Positions 44,921 through 56,128 of a stretch of 64,000 bases of DNA are shown piece after piece. Below the pieces are notes generated by a model, which searched no databases, was not told the DNA's origin, and was given only the letters and a program-made list of their open reading frames with translations. Position numbers and translations under genes: made by a program. Source of the stretch: JAICYJ01 sp963766445 (GTDB lineage Bacteria; Actinomycetota; Thermoleophilia; Gaiellales; JAICJC01); contig CAVXZW010000024.1 of NCBI GenBank assembly GCA_963766445.1, positions 99,196-163,195 of the forward strand, in the 5' to 3' direction. Numbering within the stretch: position 1 is the first letter of the stretch; each line of letters starts with the position of its first letter.

Positions 44921-46871
44921 CTAGCGGGCCGCCACGTTGGCGCCGGCGGCGGTCTGCTGCTCCGCGGCCGGGGCGTCGAGCTTGTCCACGCGGATTGCGC
45001 TGGCCTTGAATTCGGCTGTGCCCGACTTCGGGTCGGTCGCGTCGATGGTGAGGATGTTCGTCTCCACCTCATCCGGGAAGTGCAGCGTCATGAAGGCCAG
45101 GCCGGGCCGCAGCGACGAATCGATCCGCACCGGCGCCTCGACCGAGCCGCGGCGCGAGCTCACCCGCACGCATTCCCCGTCGGCGACGGCCAGGCTCGCG
45201 GCGTCCTCCGGCGATAGGTCGAGCGACTCCCCGCGCCGCAGCGGCGAGCTGTAGCCGCCGCTCTGCACACCGGTGTTGTAGGAGTCCAGGCGGCGCCCGG
45301 TCGTCAGCCGGATCGGGAACTCGTCCGACAGCTCGTCCACCGGTTCCACGTTGACAACGACGTTGAACGGAGCCGGCTCGCCACTTGCCTTCGGCTCGTC
45401 CCACAGCCGGGCGTGCAGGAACAGCTCGCCCTCGTGCTGCTCGTCCCAGCAGGGCCACTGGATGCCGCCCAGCTCGGCCAGCCGCGGGTACGTCATGCCG
45501 CGGTGCATCGGCGACAGCGACCGCAGCTCGGTCCACACGTCCTCGGGGCCGTCGTAGCTCCACTCGTGGCCCATCCGGCGGGCGATCTCGACCACGATCT
45601 CGATGTCGTCGCGGGCCTGGCCGGGCGGATCGAGCGCCTTGCGCACGCGCTGCACGCGGCGCTCGCTGTTGGTGACCGTGCCCTCGGCCTCGCACCAGCT
45701 GACCGATGCTGGCAGCACGACGTCGGCCAGCTCGGCCGTACGGGTCAGGAAGATGTCCTGGACGACCAGGTGGTCGAGGCTCTCGAGCAGGTGCAGCGTG
45801 TGGGCGGCGTCCGCCTCGGACTGCGCCGGGTTCTCGCCGACCACGTAGAGCGATCGCAGTTCGCCGCGCTCCATGGCCTCGAACATCTGCGGTCAGGTGC
45901 CAGCCGTACTTCGGCTGGATCGTGGTGTTCCACGCAGCCTCGTAGCGAGCCCGCGCCTCGTGGTTCGACTCGACGTCCTGGAACCCCGGCAGCTTGTTGG
46001 GGATCGCGCCCATGTCGCCCCCGCCCTGCACGTTGTTCTGGCCGCGCAGCGGGTTCAGGCCCGAGCCGTAGCGGCCGACATGGCCGGTCAGAAGCGCCAG
46101 GTTGATCAGCGCGAACACGTTGTCCACCGCGTTGTGGTGCTCGGTGATGCCGAGCGTCCAGCAGATCATGGCCCTGTCGGCGCGGGCGTAGGCGAGCGCC
46201 GACTCGCGGATCGCGTCGGCCGGGATGCCGGTGTCACGCTCGGCCCGCTCCAGCGTGTAGGGCTCGACGCTGGCCGCGTACTCCTCGAAGCCGGTGGTGG
46301 CGCGGTCGATGAACTCGCGGTTGTGCAGGCCGGCGTGGATGATCACGCGCGCCATCGCGTTTGAGAGCGCGACGTCGCTGCCCACGTCGAGGCCGAGCCA
46401 GGTGTCGGCCCACTGGGCGGAGCCGGTCCGACGCGGATCGACGACGAACAGGCGCGCGCCGTTGTTCACGGCCTTCAGCACGCGATGGAAGAAGATCGGA
46501 TGGGTTTCACGAGCGTTCGAGCCCCACAGGAAGATCAGATCGGTCTCCTCGACCTCCCGGTAGGAGCTGGTACCGCCCCCGGCCCCGAACACCGTCGCCA
46601 GACCGACGACGCTGGGTGCGTGTCAAGTCCGGTTGCAGCTGTCGATGTTGTTGGTGCCCATGACGACGCGCGTGAACTTCTGGGTGATGAAGTTCACCTC
46701 GTTGGTCGCCTTGGAGCAGCTGAACAGCCCGAACGCATTCGGGTTGCCGGCCGCGCGCACCGCATCGAAACCGCTCGCGGCCCGATCGAGCGCCTCGTCC
46801 CAGGTGGCGGGTCGCAGCGCGCCGTTCTCGCGCACCATCGGCTGCGTCAGCCGGGTCAGTTTCTTCCGCAT
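44921..46871 (-). CDS. fdhA: Formate dehydrogenase catalytic subunit, selenocysteine-containing; apparent frameshift
   Basis: About 649 residues if TGA at 46623-46625 is read as Sec and one extra base near 45891 is removed. The start at 46871 follows a near-ideal GGAGGTGAT (46877-46885). Active site NNIDSCNRT-U-HAPSVVGLATVFG matches the U/C-H-[AG]-P-S-V motif of FDHs, where Sec or Cys binds Mo/W. Next come FLWGSNARETHPIFFHRVL, FVVDPRRTGSAQWAD and HHNAVDNVFALINLALLTGH; the C-terminal domain has ELADVVLPASVSWCEAEGTV and a cofactor-binding end. The N-terminal Fe4S4 module is missing and is supplied by the gene at 42122. No Tat signal, so cytoplasmic. Confidence 0.9.
46593..46611 (-). promoter_or_regulatory. 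SECIS-like hairpin for selenocysteine insertion
   Basis: Transcribed as CGUCGUC-GGUCU-GGCGACG: seven base pairs (one U-G) and a five-base loop. It starts 11 nt after the TGA, the same spacing as in E. coli fdhF, whose SECIS loop also contains GGUCU for SelB binding. It encodes part of the protein (SVVGLA) at the same time. Confidence 0.85.
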
Positions 46872-47024
46872 ATCCGATCACCTCCCCTCGAAGCTCGAAA
46901 GGCCCGGAAAACCGGCTCCGGTACGTACATGATGCCATTCCCAGCCCGAAACGGCAGTGGAGAACCGGCCACTTCGACGGAAAGGGCGCATCACCTCGAC
47001 TGCGGTATAACGCCGGGGAGTGAT

Positions 47025-47510
47025 ATGGAAATGGATCCCGGGCACGAAATGGCTCACGACCACGCTCCGGCCGGCGGGCGCGAGATCTGGCGCCTGGCCG
47101 TGGCGGCGACGCTGCACTGCCTGACCGGCTGTGCGATCGGAGAGGTGCTGGGCATGGTGATCGCGACCGCGGTCGGGCTCGGAAACGCGGCCTCGATCGC
47201 GCTCTCGATCGTGCTCGCGTTCACGTTCGGGTACGGGCTGACGATGCGCCCGCTGCTGGCCTTGATGGGCCTGCGCCAGGCCACGCGTCTGGCCCTCGCC
47301 TCCGACACGGTGTCGATCACCACCATGGAGATCGTCGACAACCTGTTCATCATCGCCGTCCCCGGCGCGCTCGCCGCCGGCCTCGCGGACGGCCTGTTCT
47401 GGTGGAGCCTGGTGGTTTCGCTGGCGGTCGCATTCGTGCTCACTGTCCCGGTCAACCGCTGGCTGATCGGACGTGGCCGCGGCCATGCCGTGATGCACGC
47501 ATATCACTAG
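47025..47510 (+). CDS. DUF4396 membrane protein with His-rich head
   Basis: 161 residues. MEMDPGHEMAHDHAPAGG is a His/Met-rich metal-binding-like head, then four or five helices: ATLHCLTGCAIGEVLGMVIA, IALSIVLAFTFGYGLTMRPL, DTVSITTMEIVDNLFIIAVP. Strong GGGGAGTGAT leader. DUF4396 is uncharacterised. It is divergent from the formate dehydrogenase operon; 46872-47024 must hold both promoters. Confidence 0.85.
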   Translation: MEMDPGHEMAHDHAPAGGREIWRLAVAATLHCLTGCAIGEVLGMVIATAVGLGNAASIALSIVLAFTFGYGLTMRPLLALMGLRQATRLALASDTVSITTMEIVDNLFIIAVPGALAAGLADGLFWWSLVVSLAVAFVLTVPVNRWLIGRGRGHAVMHAYH

Positions 47511-47542
47511 ACGGCGATCTACGCGCTACCGTTCGTGGTGTC

Positions 47543-47965
47543 GTGATCAGGTACGCAAAGATCGGATACCGGCTGGCGGGTATGGCGGCGATCGTCGCGC
47601 CGCTGCTGCGCGAGTCCCGCACGTGGCACGCCGATCAAAGCCCCGAGGTGTCGGAGCTGCTGCGGCCGCGGCCGGCCGAGACGCTGGACGCGCTCGGCTA
47701 CTGGATCGACCGGCGGCGCCGGCTGCCGTTCTATCGCCTCAGCGACCGGCGCGAGGCCGAGCAGATGATCCACTTCTGGCAGGAGCGGGCCGTGCATGAC
47801 GTCCCCGCCGCGCCGCTGGAGGCGCTCACGAGCGGCCGGGTGATCGCGGTCGGTGGGCAGGTGGCCCGCTACCACGCCGGGCGCTGGCTGACGCGCCTTT
47901 CCCGCGGCGCCCTGATAGCCGCGATGATGCTGGCGCTGTTGATCGTGCTGGCCGCCCGCCTCTAG
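47543..47965 (+). CDS. Hypothetical protein with C-terminal membrane anchor
   Basis: 140 residues from the GTG at 47543. A soluble region rich in Arg (LGYWIDRRRRLPFYRLSDRR) precedes a C-terminal hydrophobic helix (GALIAAMMLALLIVLAARL). No family recognised. It overlaps the convergent cupin gene by four bases. Confidence 0.5.
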   Translation: MIRYAKIGYRLAGMAAIVAPLLRESRTWHADQSPEVSELLRPRPAETLDALGYWIDRRRRLPFYRLSDRREAEQMIHFWQERAVHDVPAAPLEALTSGRVIAVGGQVARYHAGRWLTRLSRGALIAAMMLALLIVLAARL

Positions 47966-48373
47966 GGCGAACTCGGCGCGACGGTGTAGTCGGCGTCGCT
48001 GACGTGCTCGCCCCAGGTGGCGTTGTTGCCCTCGTCGTCGACGTCGAGCAACGCCAGGTGGGTCATGAAGCGGTCGGGCGCGGCGCCGTGCCAGTGCTCC
48101 TCCCCCGGCTCGAAGAAGACGCGGTCGCCCGGGCGGATCTCCTCGACCGTGCCGCCGCGGCGCTGAGCCCGGCCGATGCCCTCGGTGACGTAGATGGTCT
48201 GACCGTTGGGATGGGTGTGCCAGGCGGTGCGGGCGCCGGGCGTGAAGTGAACGCTGTTCGCGCTCAGGCGCGAGCCGGCCGAGGGGGCCGCCACCGCGTC
48301 GATGTACACGAGCGCCGGTGAACCAGTCGGACGGCCCGCGGGCGGTGTCGATGCTGTTCCTGGTCAGCTGCAT
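47962..48373 (-). CDS. Cupin-domain protein (mandelonitrile-lyase-like), apparent frameshift
   Basis: About 136 residues after repair. MQLTRNSIDTARGPSDWFTG starts at 48373; one extra base near 48313 shifts the frame, then VYIDAVAAPSAGSRLSANSV, TAWHTHPNGQTIYVTEGIG (metal His pair), VFFEPGEEHWHGAAPDRF and MTHLALLDVDDEGN. This matches small cupins related to (R)-mandelonitrile lyase and carboxymuconolactone-type proteins. Mn-binding His residues are intact. Confidence 0.82.
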
Positions 48374-48519
48374 GTCGTCTCCTTGGCGTCGGGATCGGGT
48401 CGGCCCTAACGAGTCTATGCGGCCTCGGCCTCGGCTCGGCTGCCCTGCGCGCCGGGCGACTTGCTCGCGCATCTGCGCGGTGCTAGCGTCGCGCACACGC
48501 GCCATGTGGCAAACGGCGC

Positions 48520-51500
48520 ATGGGGAGCAGAATCGGGGTGGGTGTGGGCCCACGGTCAACAGAGTGGGGACTGGCCTGGCGCGTGGCGGCGTGCGCGTGC
48601 ACGGTCTTCGGGATCGAGCGGATCGCCACCGCCGCGGCGACTCCGGCGCGAACCCCGGCGACCTCCGCCGCGGCGCGGGCCGCGCCTGCCGGATGCAGCT
48701 TCGCGCAGGCGGGAACGGGGACGTACGCAAGCACGCTCTGCTGGCTCGATCTCTCCGCATACAACCCGAACGCGGCGTCGAAGCCGGCCGGCCAACCCAT
48801 GACCGTGACGCTGCCCGGTGGCTACACCATCAGGTTCAACCTGCACGTGTCCGGCGGACCGGTGGCGGCGACCAGTTTTCCGACGTTCACCGATGCGTTC
48901 CTGGGAAACAACGGCAACTACACCGGCGTTTCGGGGCGGCCGGCGCTGGACCAGACGACGCGCGGTACCACGACCACGGCGACGCTGGACGGGATCACGG
49001 TGACCGGGCCGGGTGGCGTGCCGGAGACGGGGTATGCGTTCGTGGGCGCGGACGCGGAGTCGACCGACCGCCTGGAGTCGATAACGTGGACGGCGAACAC
49101 GCCGTTCACGCTGTTGGAACCGGTCGGAAACGCCTGCGACTCAGGTTCGGGGCTGACCGGAGTCGGTACGAAGACGGTCACGTGTTCCGCGTCGGCATCG
49201 AACACGAAGACCGGCACACCGATGCTGGCCGCTCAGGCGCCAAGCTCGATCGCACAGAAGATGGTTGGTGGAGGTCGTCAGGGCGTCGCGTTCGGGGTGC
49301 TCGTGTCCACCGTCCAGCTGAACAAGCAGGTGTCGAGCCGGATCGATCCCTCCGACGCGTTTGGGATCAGCATCCACTCGCTTCCGTCGAACGACCTGCT
49401 TGGCACGGCCAACACCGGCACGGCAAACACGACTTCGACCGGCCCGATCACCGTCCTCACCAGCGATGTGGGTTCCAGCTTCACGTTCGCAGAGCAGATC
49501 ACCTCCGGGCTCCCTTCGAACTACACGGCGTCGTGGTCGTGTACCCGAAACGGCGTCTCCGATCCGGGTCCTGCCGTCCGGCGACATCGGCCCCTCGGCG
49601 ACGGTCACGCTGGGGATCGGCGACTTCGTCGACTGCACGATCACGAACACGTCCGAGCCGGTCGGCCTCGCGCTGCAGAAGGACGCCGGGGTGCCCACGG
49701 ACGTGAACGGCAACGGCCTCACCGACGCCGGGGACACGATCGCCTTCACGTTCACGGTGACCAACACCGGCGTCCTGCCGCTGTCGAGCATCAGCGTTTC
49801 CGACCCGACCATTGGATCGATCACATGCCCGGATCCGACACTCGCAACCGGCGACTCGGAGACCTGCACTGCGGACAACGTCTACACGGTCACCGCGACG
49901 GACGAGGCGGCCGGGTCGGTCACGAACACGGCCACCGCGAGCGGGGTGCCGCCGGGCACGACGCTTCCGAGCCACTCGCCGCCGTCTTCGACGACAACGC
50001 CGACCGAGAGTCCCCAGCCGCTGGTGTCGATCATCAAGACGGGAGTCGCGTCAGGCGGGTTCGGGAGCCCTCTGCGGGTGGGCCAAACCATCTCCTACAC
50101 CTACCTCGTGACGAACATCGGAAACGTCGTCCTGACCTCGGTCGCGGTCGACGATCCGACGCTCGGCCCCGTCACGTGCCCGACGCCTGCGCCACCTGGG
50201 CTCGACATCGGAGGGTCGGTCACCTGCAACGCCGACAGCGTCTATGTCGTGACCGCCGCCGATGTCGCACGCGGGTCGGTGATCGATACCGCGACCGCGA
50301 CCGGCGAGGGCGGTACCGGCGGCACCAGCCCTCCGTCGGATCCGTCGACCGAGATCATCCAGACGGAGCCGCCCGCGCCTGAGGTGGCGATCCACAAGCT
50401 GGCCGTCGTCTCCCCCGTTGCCGATCAGGACGCGGCCGCCCTGGGCGACACCGTCGACTACGCCTATCTGGTCACCAACACCGGCAACGTCAACCTGACG
50501 TCGGTGGCAGTCGACGACCCGGCCATCGGCTCCGTCACCTGCCCCACCCCCGCGCCGCCCGGGCTCGCGCCGGGCAGCTCGGTGACCTGCACCGCCGACG
50601 CGCCGCACATCGTCACGCAGGACGACCTCGATACCGGCGAGGTGACCGACACCGCCACGGCCACCGGGATCGGAGAAGCGGGCGGCACCAGCCCCCGGTC
50701 AGACCCGGCGACAATCACGATCCCGACCGTGGCCGGCGACCCGCAGGTCTCGATCGTGAAGAGCGGCGCCGTCTCACCCCCAGCCGATCAGGGCGGCGTG
50801 CTCGTCGATGACACGATCGCCTACTCCTACCTCGTGACGAACACCGGCAACGTCAGCCTCACATCGGTGACGGTCAACGATCCCACGGGCGGCCCGGTCA
50901 CCTGCCCAACGCCGTCGCCGTCCCTGGCGCCGGGCGATTCGGTGACCTGCACCGCCGACACGCCGCACACCGTCACCCAGGATGACGTCAATGCCGGACA
51001 GGTCACGGACACGGCAACCGCCACCGGAACCGGAGTCCGCGGCGGCCAGTCACCACCGTCCGACCCGTCCACGGTGGCGATCCCGGCTGCGACCGTGGTC
51101 TCGGTCTCGCTGGACAAGCTCGCCACCGTCGATCCGGCCGGCGACCAGCTCGGCGCCACGGTCGGCGACACCATCCACTACGCCTACCTCGTCACCAACA
51201 CGGGCAACGTCAGCCTGATCGCGGTGACGGTTGGACGACCCGACGATCGGCCCGGTCACCTGCCCCACACCGTCGCCGCCGCTGGCCCCGCTCAGTTCCG
51301 TCATCTGCACCGCCGACAACGCCCACACCGTGACCGCCGCAGACGTCGACGCCGGCTTCGTGACGGATACCGCGACCGCCGCTGGCACGGGGGTGGTCGG
51401 CGGCACGTCCGGCGCGTCCGATCCCGCGACGGCAACGATCCCGACCGCGCCGGTGACGCCGCTGGTCGCGATTGCAAAGGACGGAGCGGTGTCGCCCGCG

Positions 51501-52733
51501 TCGAGCCAGACGGGAGCGCGGCGGGGCGACACGATCAGCTACTCCTACCTCGTCACGAACATCGGCAACGTCGACCTGACATCGGTCGCGGTTGACGACC
51601 CGACGCTCGGCCCGGTCACCTGCCGGGCCCCGGCAGCGCCCGGGCTCTCTCCCGGCGATTCGCTGACCTGCACGGCCGATCAGACATACACGGTCAGCCG
51701 GGCGGACGTGGAGGCCGGCCAGGTCGTCGACACCGCCACGGCGACCGGCGTCGGCGTCATCGGCGGCGTCTCTGCTCAGTCCGCCCCCTCGACCGTCACC
51801 ATCCCGACGGTGCCGCCGATGCCACATACCGGCGGCGGCAACGGCCCCGGCGATGGCCCCGGGAACGGCGGAGTACCAGTCGGCGGCGTGCAGACCGGTG
51901 GCCGCGCGACGGCGGTCGATCACGCCGTGCGCAGCGAGGCGCTGGTGGCGCTCGGCGGCCTGGCAGCAGTGCTGGCCGTCGTGCTGGCGCTGGTTTTGAC
52001 GCGTCGCCGATCGCACTTGCTGGAGCTGCTCGGAGTCGGCATCGTGGTCGTCTCGTACGGGCTCCCGCACTGGCTGTGGGCACGGCGGCTGCGATGGCGG
52101 CTGCTGGGCGGATTCGCGCTTGGCCTGATCGTCGCCGCGATGGCCGCAGCCGCGCTTCCAGGCGGCGGCCCCGCTCCTGCCGGCACTTCGGCAGAGACCG
52201 CCGCCGGTCACCCGGCTCGGACCACTCCGCTCCTGCCGGCCAGCAACCACGTCCACCTCATGCGCACGGGCATGCGGGTCCGCGTGCCGGCAATCGGCGT
52301 CGACGCGAGCGTCGTCAGCCTCGGCCTGAACAGCGACTCCACGCTGCAGGTGCCGACCAACGCCACAGACGCCGGCTGGTGGAGCGGTGGCACCGCACCC
52401 GGCGGGCGCGGCGCCGCGGTCATCGTCGGTCACGTCAACTGGGGCGGGAACGAAGGCGTGTTCGGACGTCTCCACGAGCTCGTGCCCGGCCAGGACGTGC
52501 TCGTGACCCATCGAGACGGCGTCACCGACCACTACCGCGTAACCACCACCGCCGTCTACCCCAAGATCAGGTTCCCGACAGGGCTCGTCTACGGCCCACT
52601 CCCCTACCCGGGACTCCGCCTGATCACCTGCACCGGCAGCTTCGACCCGAGCACCGGCCACTACGACGACAACCTGATCGTGTTCGCCCGGCTGACCGCT
52701 CGCACCGGCCCGACGACCGCGGGGACGCTCTGA
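48520..52733 (+). CDS. Surface protein: DUF11 repeats, LPXTG-like signal and C-terminal sortase in one polypeptide (two apparent frameshifts)
   Basis: About 1403 residues after repair. Signal-like start, then an N-terminal adhesin-like domain (CSFAQAGTGTYASTLCWLDL), then six DUF11-type modules of about 115 residues, each with YLVTNTGNVxLTSVxVxDPT, GPVTCPTPxPP and TATATG. Two +1 shifts (about 49566, about 51233) interrupt them. After the last module come MPHTG (51819-51833), a Gly/Pro linker, a membrane helix (ALVALGGLAAVLAVVLALVL) with RRR tail, two further helices, then a sortase domain: VIVGHVNWGG (His 52431) and LRLITCTGSFDP (Cys 52629), and a C-terminal region YDDNLIVFARL. Everything from about 51234 on is one unbroken frame. 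Confidence 0.82.
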
Positions 52734-52737
52734 CGGC

Positions 52738-55520
52738 TCAGGTCTGGTGCTCGTCGACCGCGCGTCCGGGCGCGACCGCGCGCCGGGCGTCGAGCAGCGA
52801 GGTCTCCGGGGCGGCGCGGCGGCGCAGGAACTTGCTGGTCTCGACGACCAGCGGCAGCAGCGCGGACAGGCCGAAGCATGCCAGCCATTCATGGCCGGTC
52901 AGCGAGGTGGTGAGCAGCCCCTTCTGGAAGCCCGGCAGCTCGGTCGCCAGCACCACCATGGCGAGCGGGAACAGCGAGATCGCGAGCGCCTTCAAGAGCG
53001 GCGGATCGAGGCCGCTGGCCGGGTCTCGCCGGTTGGTAAGGGCGTTGAAGATCGTGCCCAGCCCCATCACGACGAAGGTCATGGTCAGCGACGCGGTCGC
53101 GACATCGGTGCGCGGGTCGTCGGGGCCTGCCACAAGCGGGATCAGGGCGGCGATGAACAGGGTGGCGGCGTAGATCACCCACAGCGTGATCGCCTGCCGG
53201 TTGGTGATCGGCAGGCTGGGGTCGCGCGGCGGGCGGTGCATCACGTCCGGCGCGCCGGGATCGACGGCGATCACCACGACGCCCGATGCCGTCACGAAGA
53301 CCAGCAGATACAGCACCATCAGCGGTGTCAGCGCGACGCCGTGATTGACGTCGAAGGCGGTGGCCGCCAGGAACAGGAACACCAGCGCCAGCAGCTGCGT
53401 CATCTGGTAGCGGACGTACGACACGACCTTCTCGTAGACCCTGCGGCCGATCTCGACGGCGTGCACCAGCGTGCCGAAGTTGTCGTCGGTCAGGATCATG
53501 CGGCCGGCCTGCTTCGTCACCTCGCTGCCGCTGCCCATGGCGACCCCGATGTCGGCCTGCTTGAGCGCCGCCGCGTCGTTGACCGCATCGCCGGTCATCG
53601 CGACGATCAGGCCCTGTTCCTGCATCAGCCGCGCCAGCCGCAGCTTGTCCTGGGGCGTGACGCGGCCGAACACGTGCAGTTCGGGCAGGCGTCGCACCAC
53701 CTCGTCGTCCGAGAGCGCCTGCAGCTCGGCGCCGCTGATCGCGCCGGGCCCGAGGCCGAGCGTCTCGCCGATCGCGCGGGCGGTGACGGCATGGTCGCCG
53801 GTGATCATGCGCACGTCGATGCCCGCGCCGAGCGCCGTCTGCACCGCCGCCCTGGCCTCGGCGCGCAGCGGATCGATGATGCCGACCATGGCCACGAACG
53901 ACAGCTCCTGAGTGAGCGACATCGGGTCGTCCTCCATCGCCTGCAGCTCGCCGTCGCCAACCAGCCGGGCGGCGAACGCCAGCACCCGCAGGCCCTGCTC
54001 GCCCATCCGCTGCGTTCGCCGCCTCGATCCCGGCTCGGGTCTGCTCGATCGGCTGCTGCGAGCCGCTGAGCGGGCCGCCCGACTCGCTGCAGCGCGCCAG
54101 CACCACGTCGGGGGCGCCCTTGACCAGCTCGATCACGTGCTCGGCGCCGTCCAGCGTGACGCGATGAAACGTCGCCATGAACTTGTAGTCCGAGTCGAAC
54201 GGCACCTCGGCCAGACGCGGGTAGGCGCGGCGCGTCTCCTCCGGCGTCCACGCCCAGCTTCGCCGCCAGCACGACCAGGGCGGCCTCGGTCGGATCGCCG
54301 ACCACCGCGCCGTCGTTGCCGACGGTGGCATCGCTGTCGAGCGCCAGCCCCAGGCCGAGCCTGGTGAAGTCCGGCACCGGCTGGCCGGCGACGGCGGTGA
54401 TCGCCCCGGTCTTGCGGTAGCCCTCGCCCTCGACGTGGAACCAGGCGCCGGCCGCGTAAATCATCGACACCATCATCTCGTTCATCGTCAGCGTGCCGGT
54501 CTTGTCGGTGTTGATCGCGCTGGTGGCGCCGAGCGTCTCCACGTCGGTGAGGTTCTTGACCACCGCCCGCGAGTCGGCCAGCTGCCTGGCGCCCATCGAC
54601 AGCAGCCCCGAGACGAACGCGGGCATGCCGGTCGGGATCGCCGAGATCGCCATCGCGGTGCCCAGCAACAGCACGTCTTTGAACTCCTCTCCACGGGCGA
54701 CGCCGACGATCACGATGAACGCGACCGCACCCCAGGCGACGATGCCGAGCACCTTCGTCAGGGATCCCAGCTCCTTCTGCAGCGGCGAGCGCGTGCGGCT
54801 GATCGATGACAGCATCGTCGCGATCTGACCCATCTCCGTCTGCATTCCGGTGGCGGTCACCACCATCGCACCCGTACCGCGGGTCACAGCCGTGTTCTGG
54901 AAGAGCATGTTCGTGCGATCGCCCAGCGCGACCTCGGCGCCCGGCAGGGTCGTCGCCGACTTGCCGATCGGCGCGCTCTCCCCGGTCAGGGCCGCCTCCT
55001 GCGTCTCCAGGGTCGCCGAGTGGATGATGCGACCGTCCGCGGGGACGATGTCGCCCGCCTCTACCTGGACGATGTCGCCCGGCACCACGTCGACGGCCGG
55101 CACCTGCGCCACCGAGCCGTCTCGCACCACCCGTGCCTGCGGCACCTGCATGCTGGCCAGCGCATCGATGCTGGCCCGCGCCTTCAGCTCCTGGCGCGAG
55201 CCGAGCACCACGTTCAGCAGGATCAGCAGGGCGACGATGATGCCGGTCGACACCTGGCCGATCGCCACGCTGACGATGGTGACCGCGATCAGCATGATGT
55301 TCATCGGGTCACGCAGCTGGGCTACCGCCACCTCCCATACCGAGGGCGGCGGTTCGCCGGTGATCCGGTTGGGACCCAGCCGGGCCAGCCGCTCTGCCGC
55401 CTCAGCGCCGGTCAGACCCGCGTCGGCATCCGAACGCGCCGATGCGACGACCTCGAGCGCGTCACGTGCGTAGGGCGGGAGTATGTCGACCTCCGTGGTG
55501 GTGTCGGGGGCGTCGGTCAT
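52738..55520 (-). CDS. Cation-transporting P-type ATPase (P2-like), two apparent frameshifts
   Basis: About 926 residues after repair. LTGAEAAERLARLGPNRITG is the cation-ATPase N-terminal domain; AALTGESAPIGKSATTLPG is the actuator TGES; INTDKTGTLTMNEM holds the phosphorylated Asp; DVRMITGDHAVTARAIGETL and VAMTGDAVNDAAALKQADIG complete the P domain, followed by the C-terminal membrane bundle. Frame shifts of +1 lie near 54248 and 54006. The M4 motif reads ISAIPTGMPAFVSGLL in place of PEGLP, so ion specificity (Ca, Mg, Mn or Na/K) is not obvious. Confidence 0.87.
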
Positions 55521-55700
55521 AGCATGTCCTCGAGGTCCGACAGCGACCCGATCGCCGCGAACCCTACCGGAAATTCCGGCGAACTCGTCGGCGACAAGTC
55601 AGCGCGAGAAGTATGACATGACATCGCTACGCTCAAGGTCGCGGATCGGCCGGACTTCGGCCTCCAGACCCAGCGAGACCGGTGGTGTAGGCTCGCGGGT

Positions 55701-56096
55701 GATGTTCCGGATGCGTTATGTGGCGGCCGTGCTGGTCGGCCTCGCCGTGGGCGTCGCGGCCGGCTGGGCATCCGGCCGAGGGTTCGAATCTTCCCACCAG
55801 GCAGCGCCGACCCGGGCGCACGCTGACCATGTCTCGACGCGGGAACTCACCCCGCCGCGCCCGCTCGGATGGCAACCAGCCTGGCCAGCAAGCCTCAGCA
55901 AGGATACCTCGCCCCAGACCTGCAACAGGTGCAGCAACGGATCGTGCAGTGTCTGTATGACAGCTCGACCTGGCAACAACAGGTCGTGTGCTTGCGAGCC
56001 GTGCTTCGGCTGGAGGTAGCCGGTACCCGTTCGCTCGGCCTCTCATTCGCCGGGCAACCGTTCCGCCTGGTCGGCCAGCCCGCGGGTGAGAGCTAG
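55701..56096 (+). CDS. Possible small exported protein, frame uncertain
   Basis: ATG 55701 begins MFRMRYVAAVLVGLAVGVAA, a good signal or anchor sequence, and runs to about 55890. Another frame then carries a more protein-like tail (SKPQQGYLAPDLQQVQQRIV, LRLEVAGTRSLGLSFAGQPF) to 56096. A single indel would join them to about 130 residues; alternatively the ORF ends at 56019. The gap 55521-55700 holds only a CCGGAAATTCCGG palindrome at 55567. Confidence 0.4.
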
Positions 56097-56128
56097 CGGG
56101 CACCGCCCCCTACACGACAGAGATCGTA

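Noticed and set aside
46600..46630. TGA in fdhA as a true stop or nonsense mutation
   Set aside because: Active-site position, open homologous frame beyond it and a correctly spaced SECIS hairpin all favour selenocysteine.
49560..51240. Programmed ribosomal frameshifting in the DUF11 gene
   Set aside because: No slippery heptamer or downstream structure seen, and many unrelated genes show the same kind of break; read error is simpler.
55690..55800. Possible tRNA suggested by GGTTCGAATCTTCCCACC
   Set aside because: The T-stem does not pair, and no acceptor or anticodon stem could be built; it is likely part of a coding sequence.
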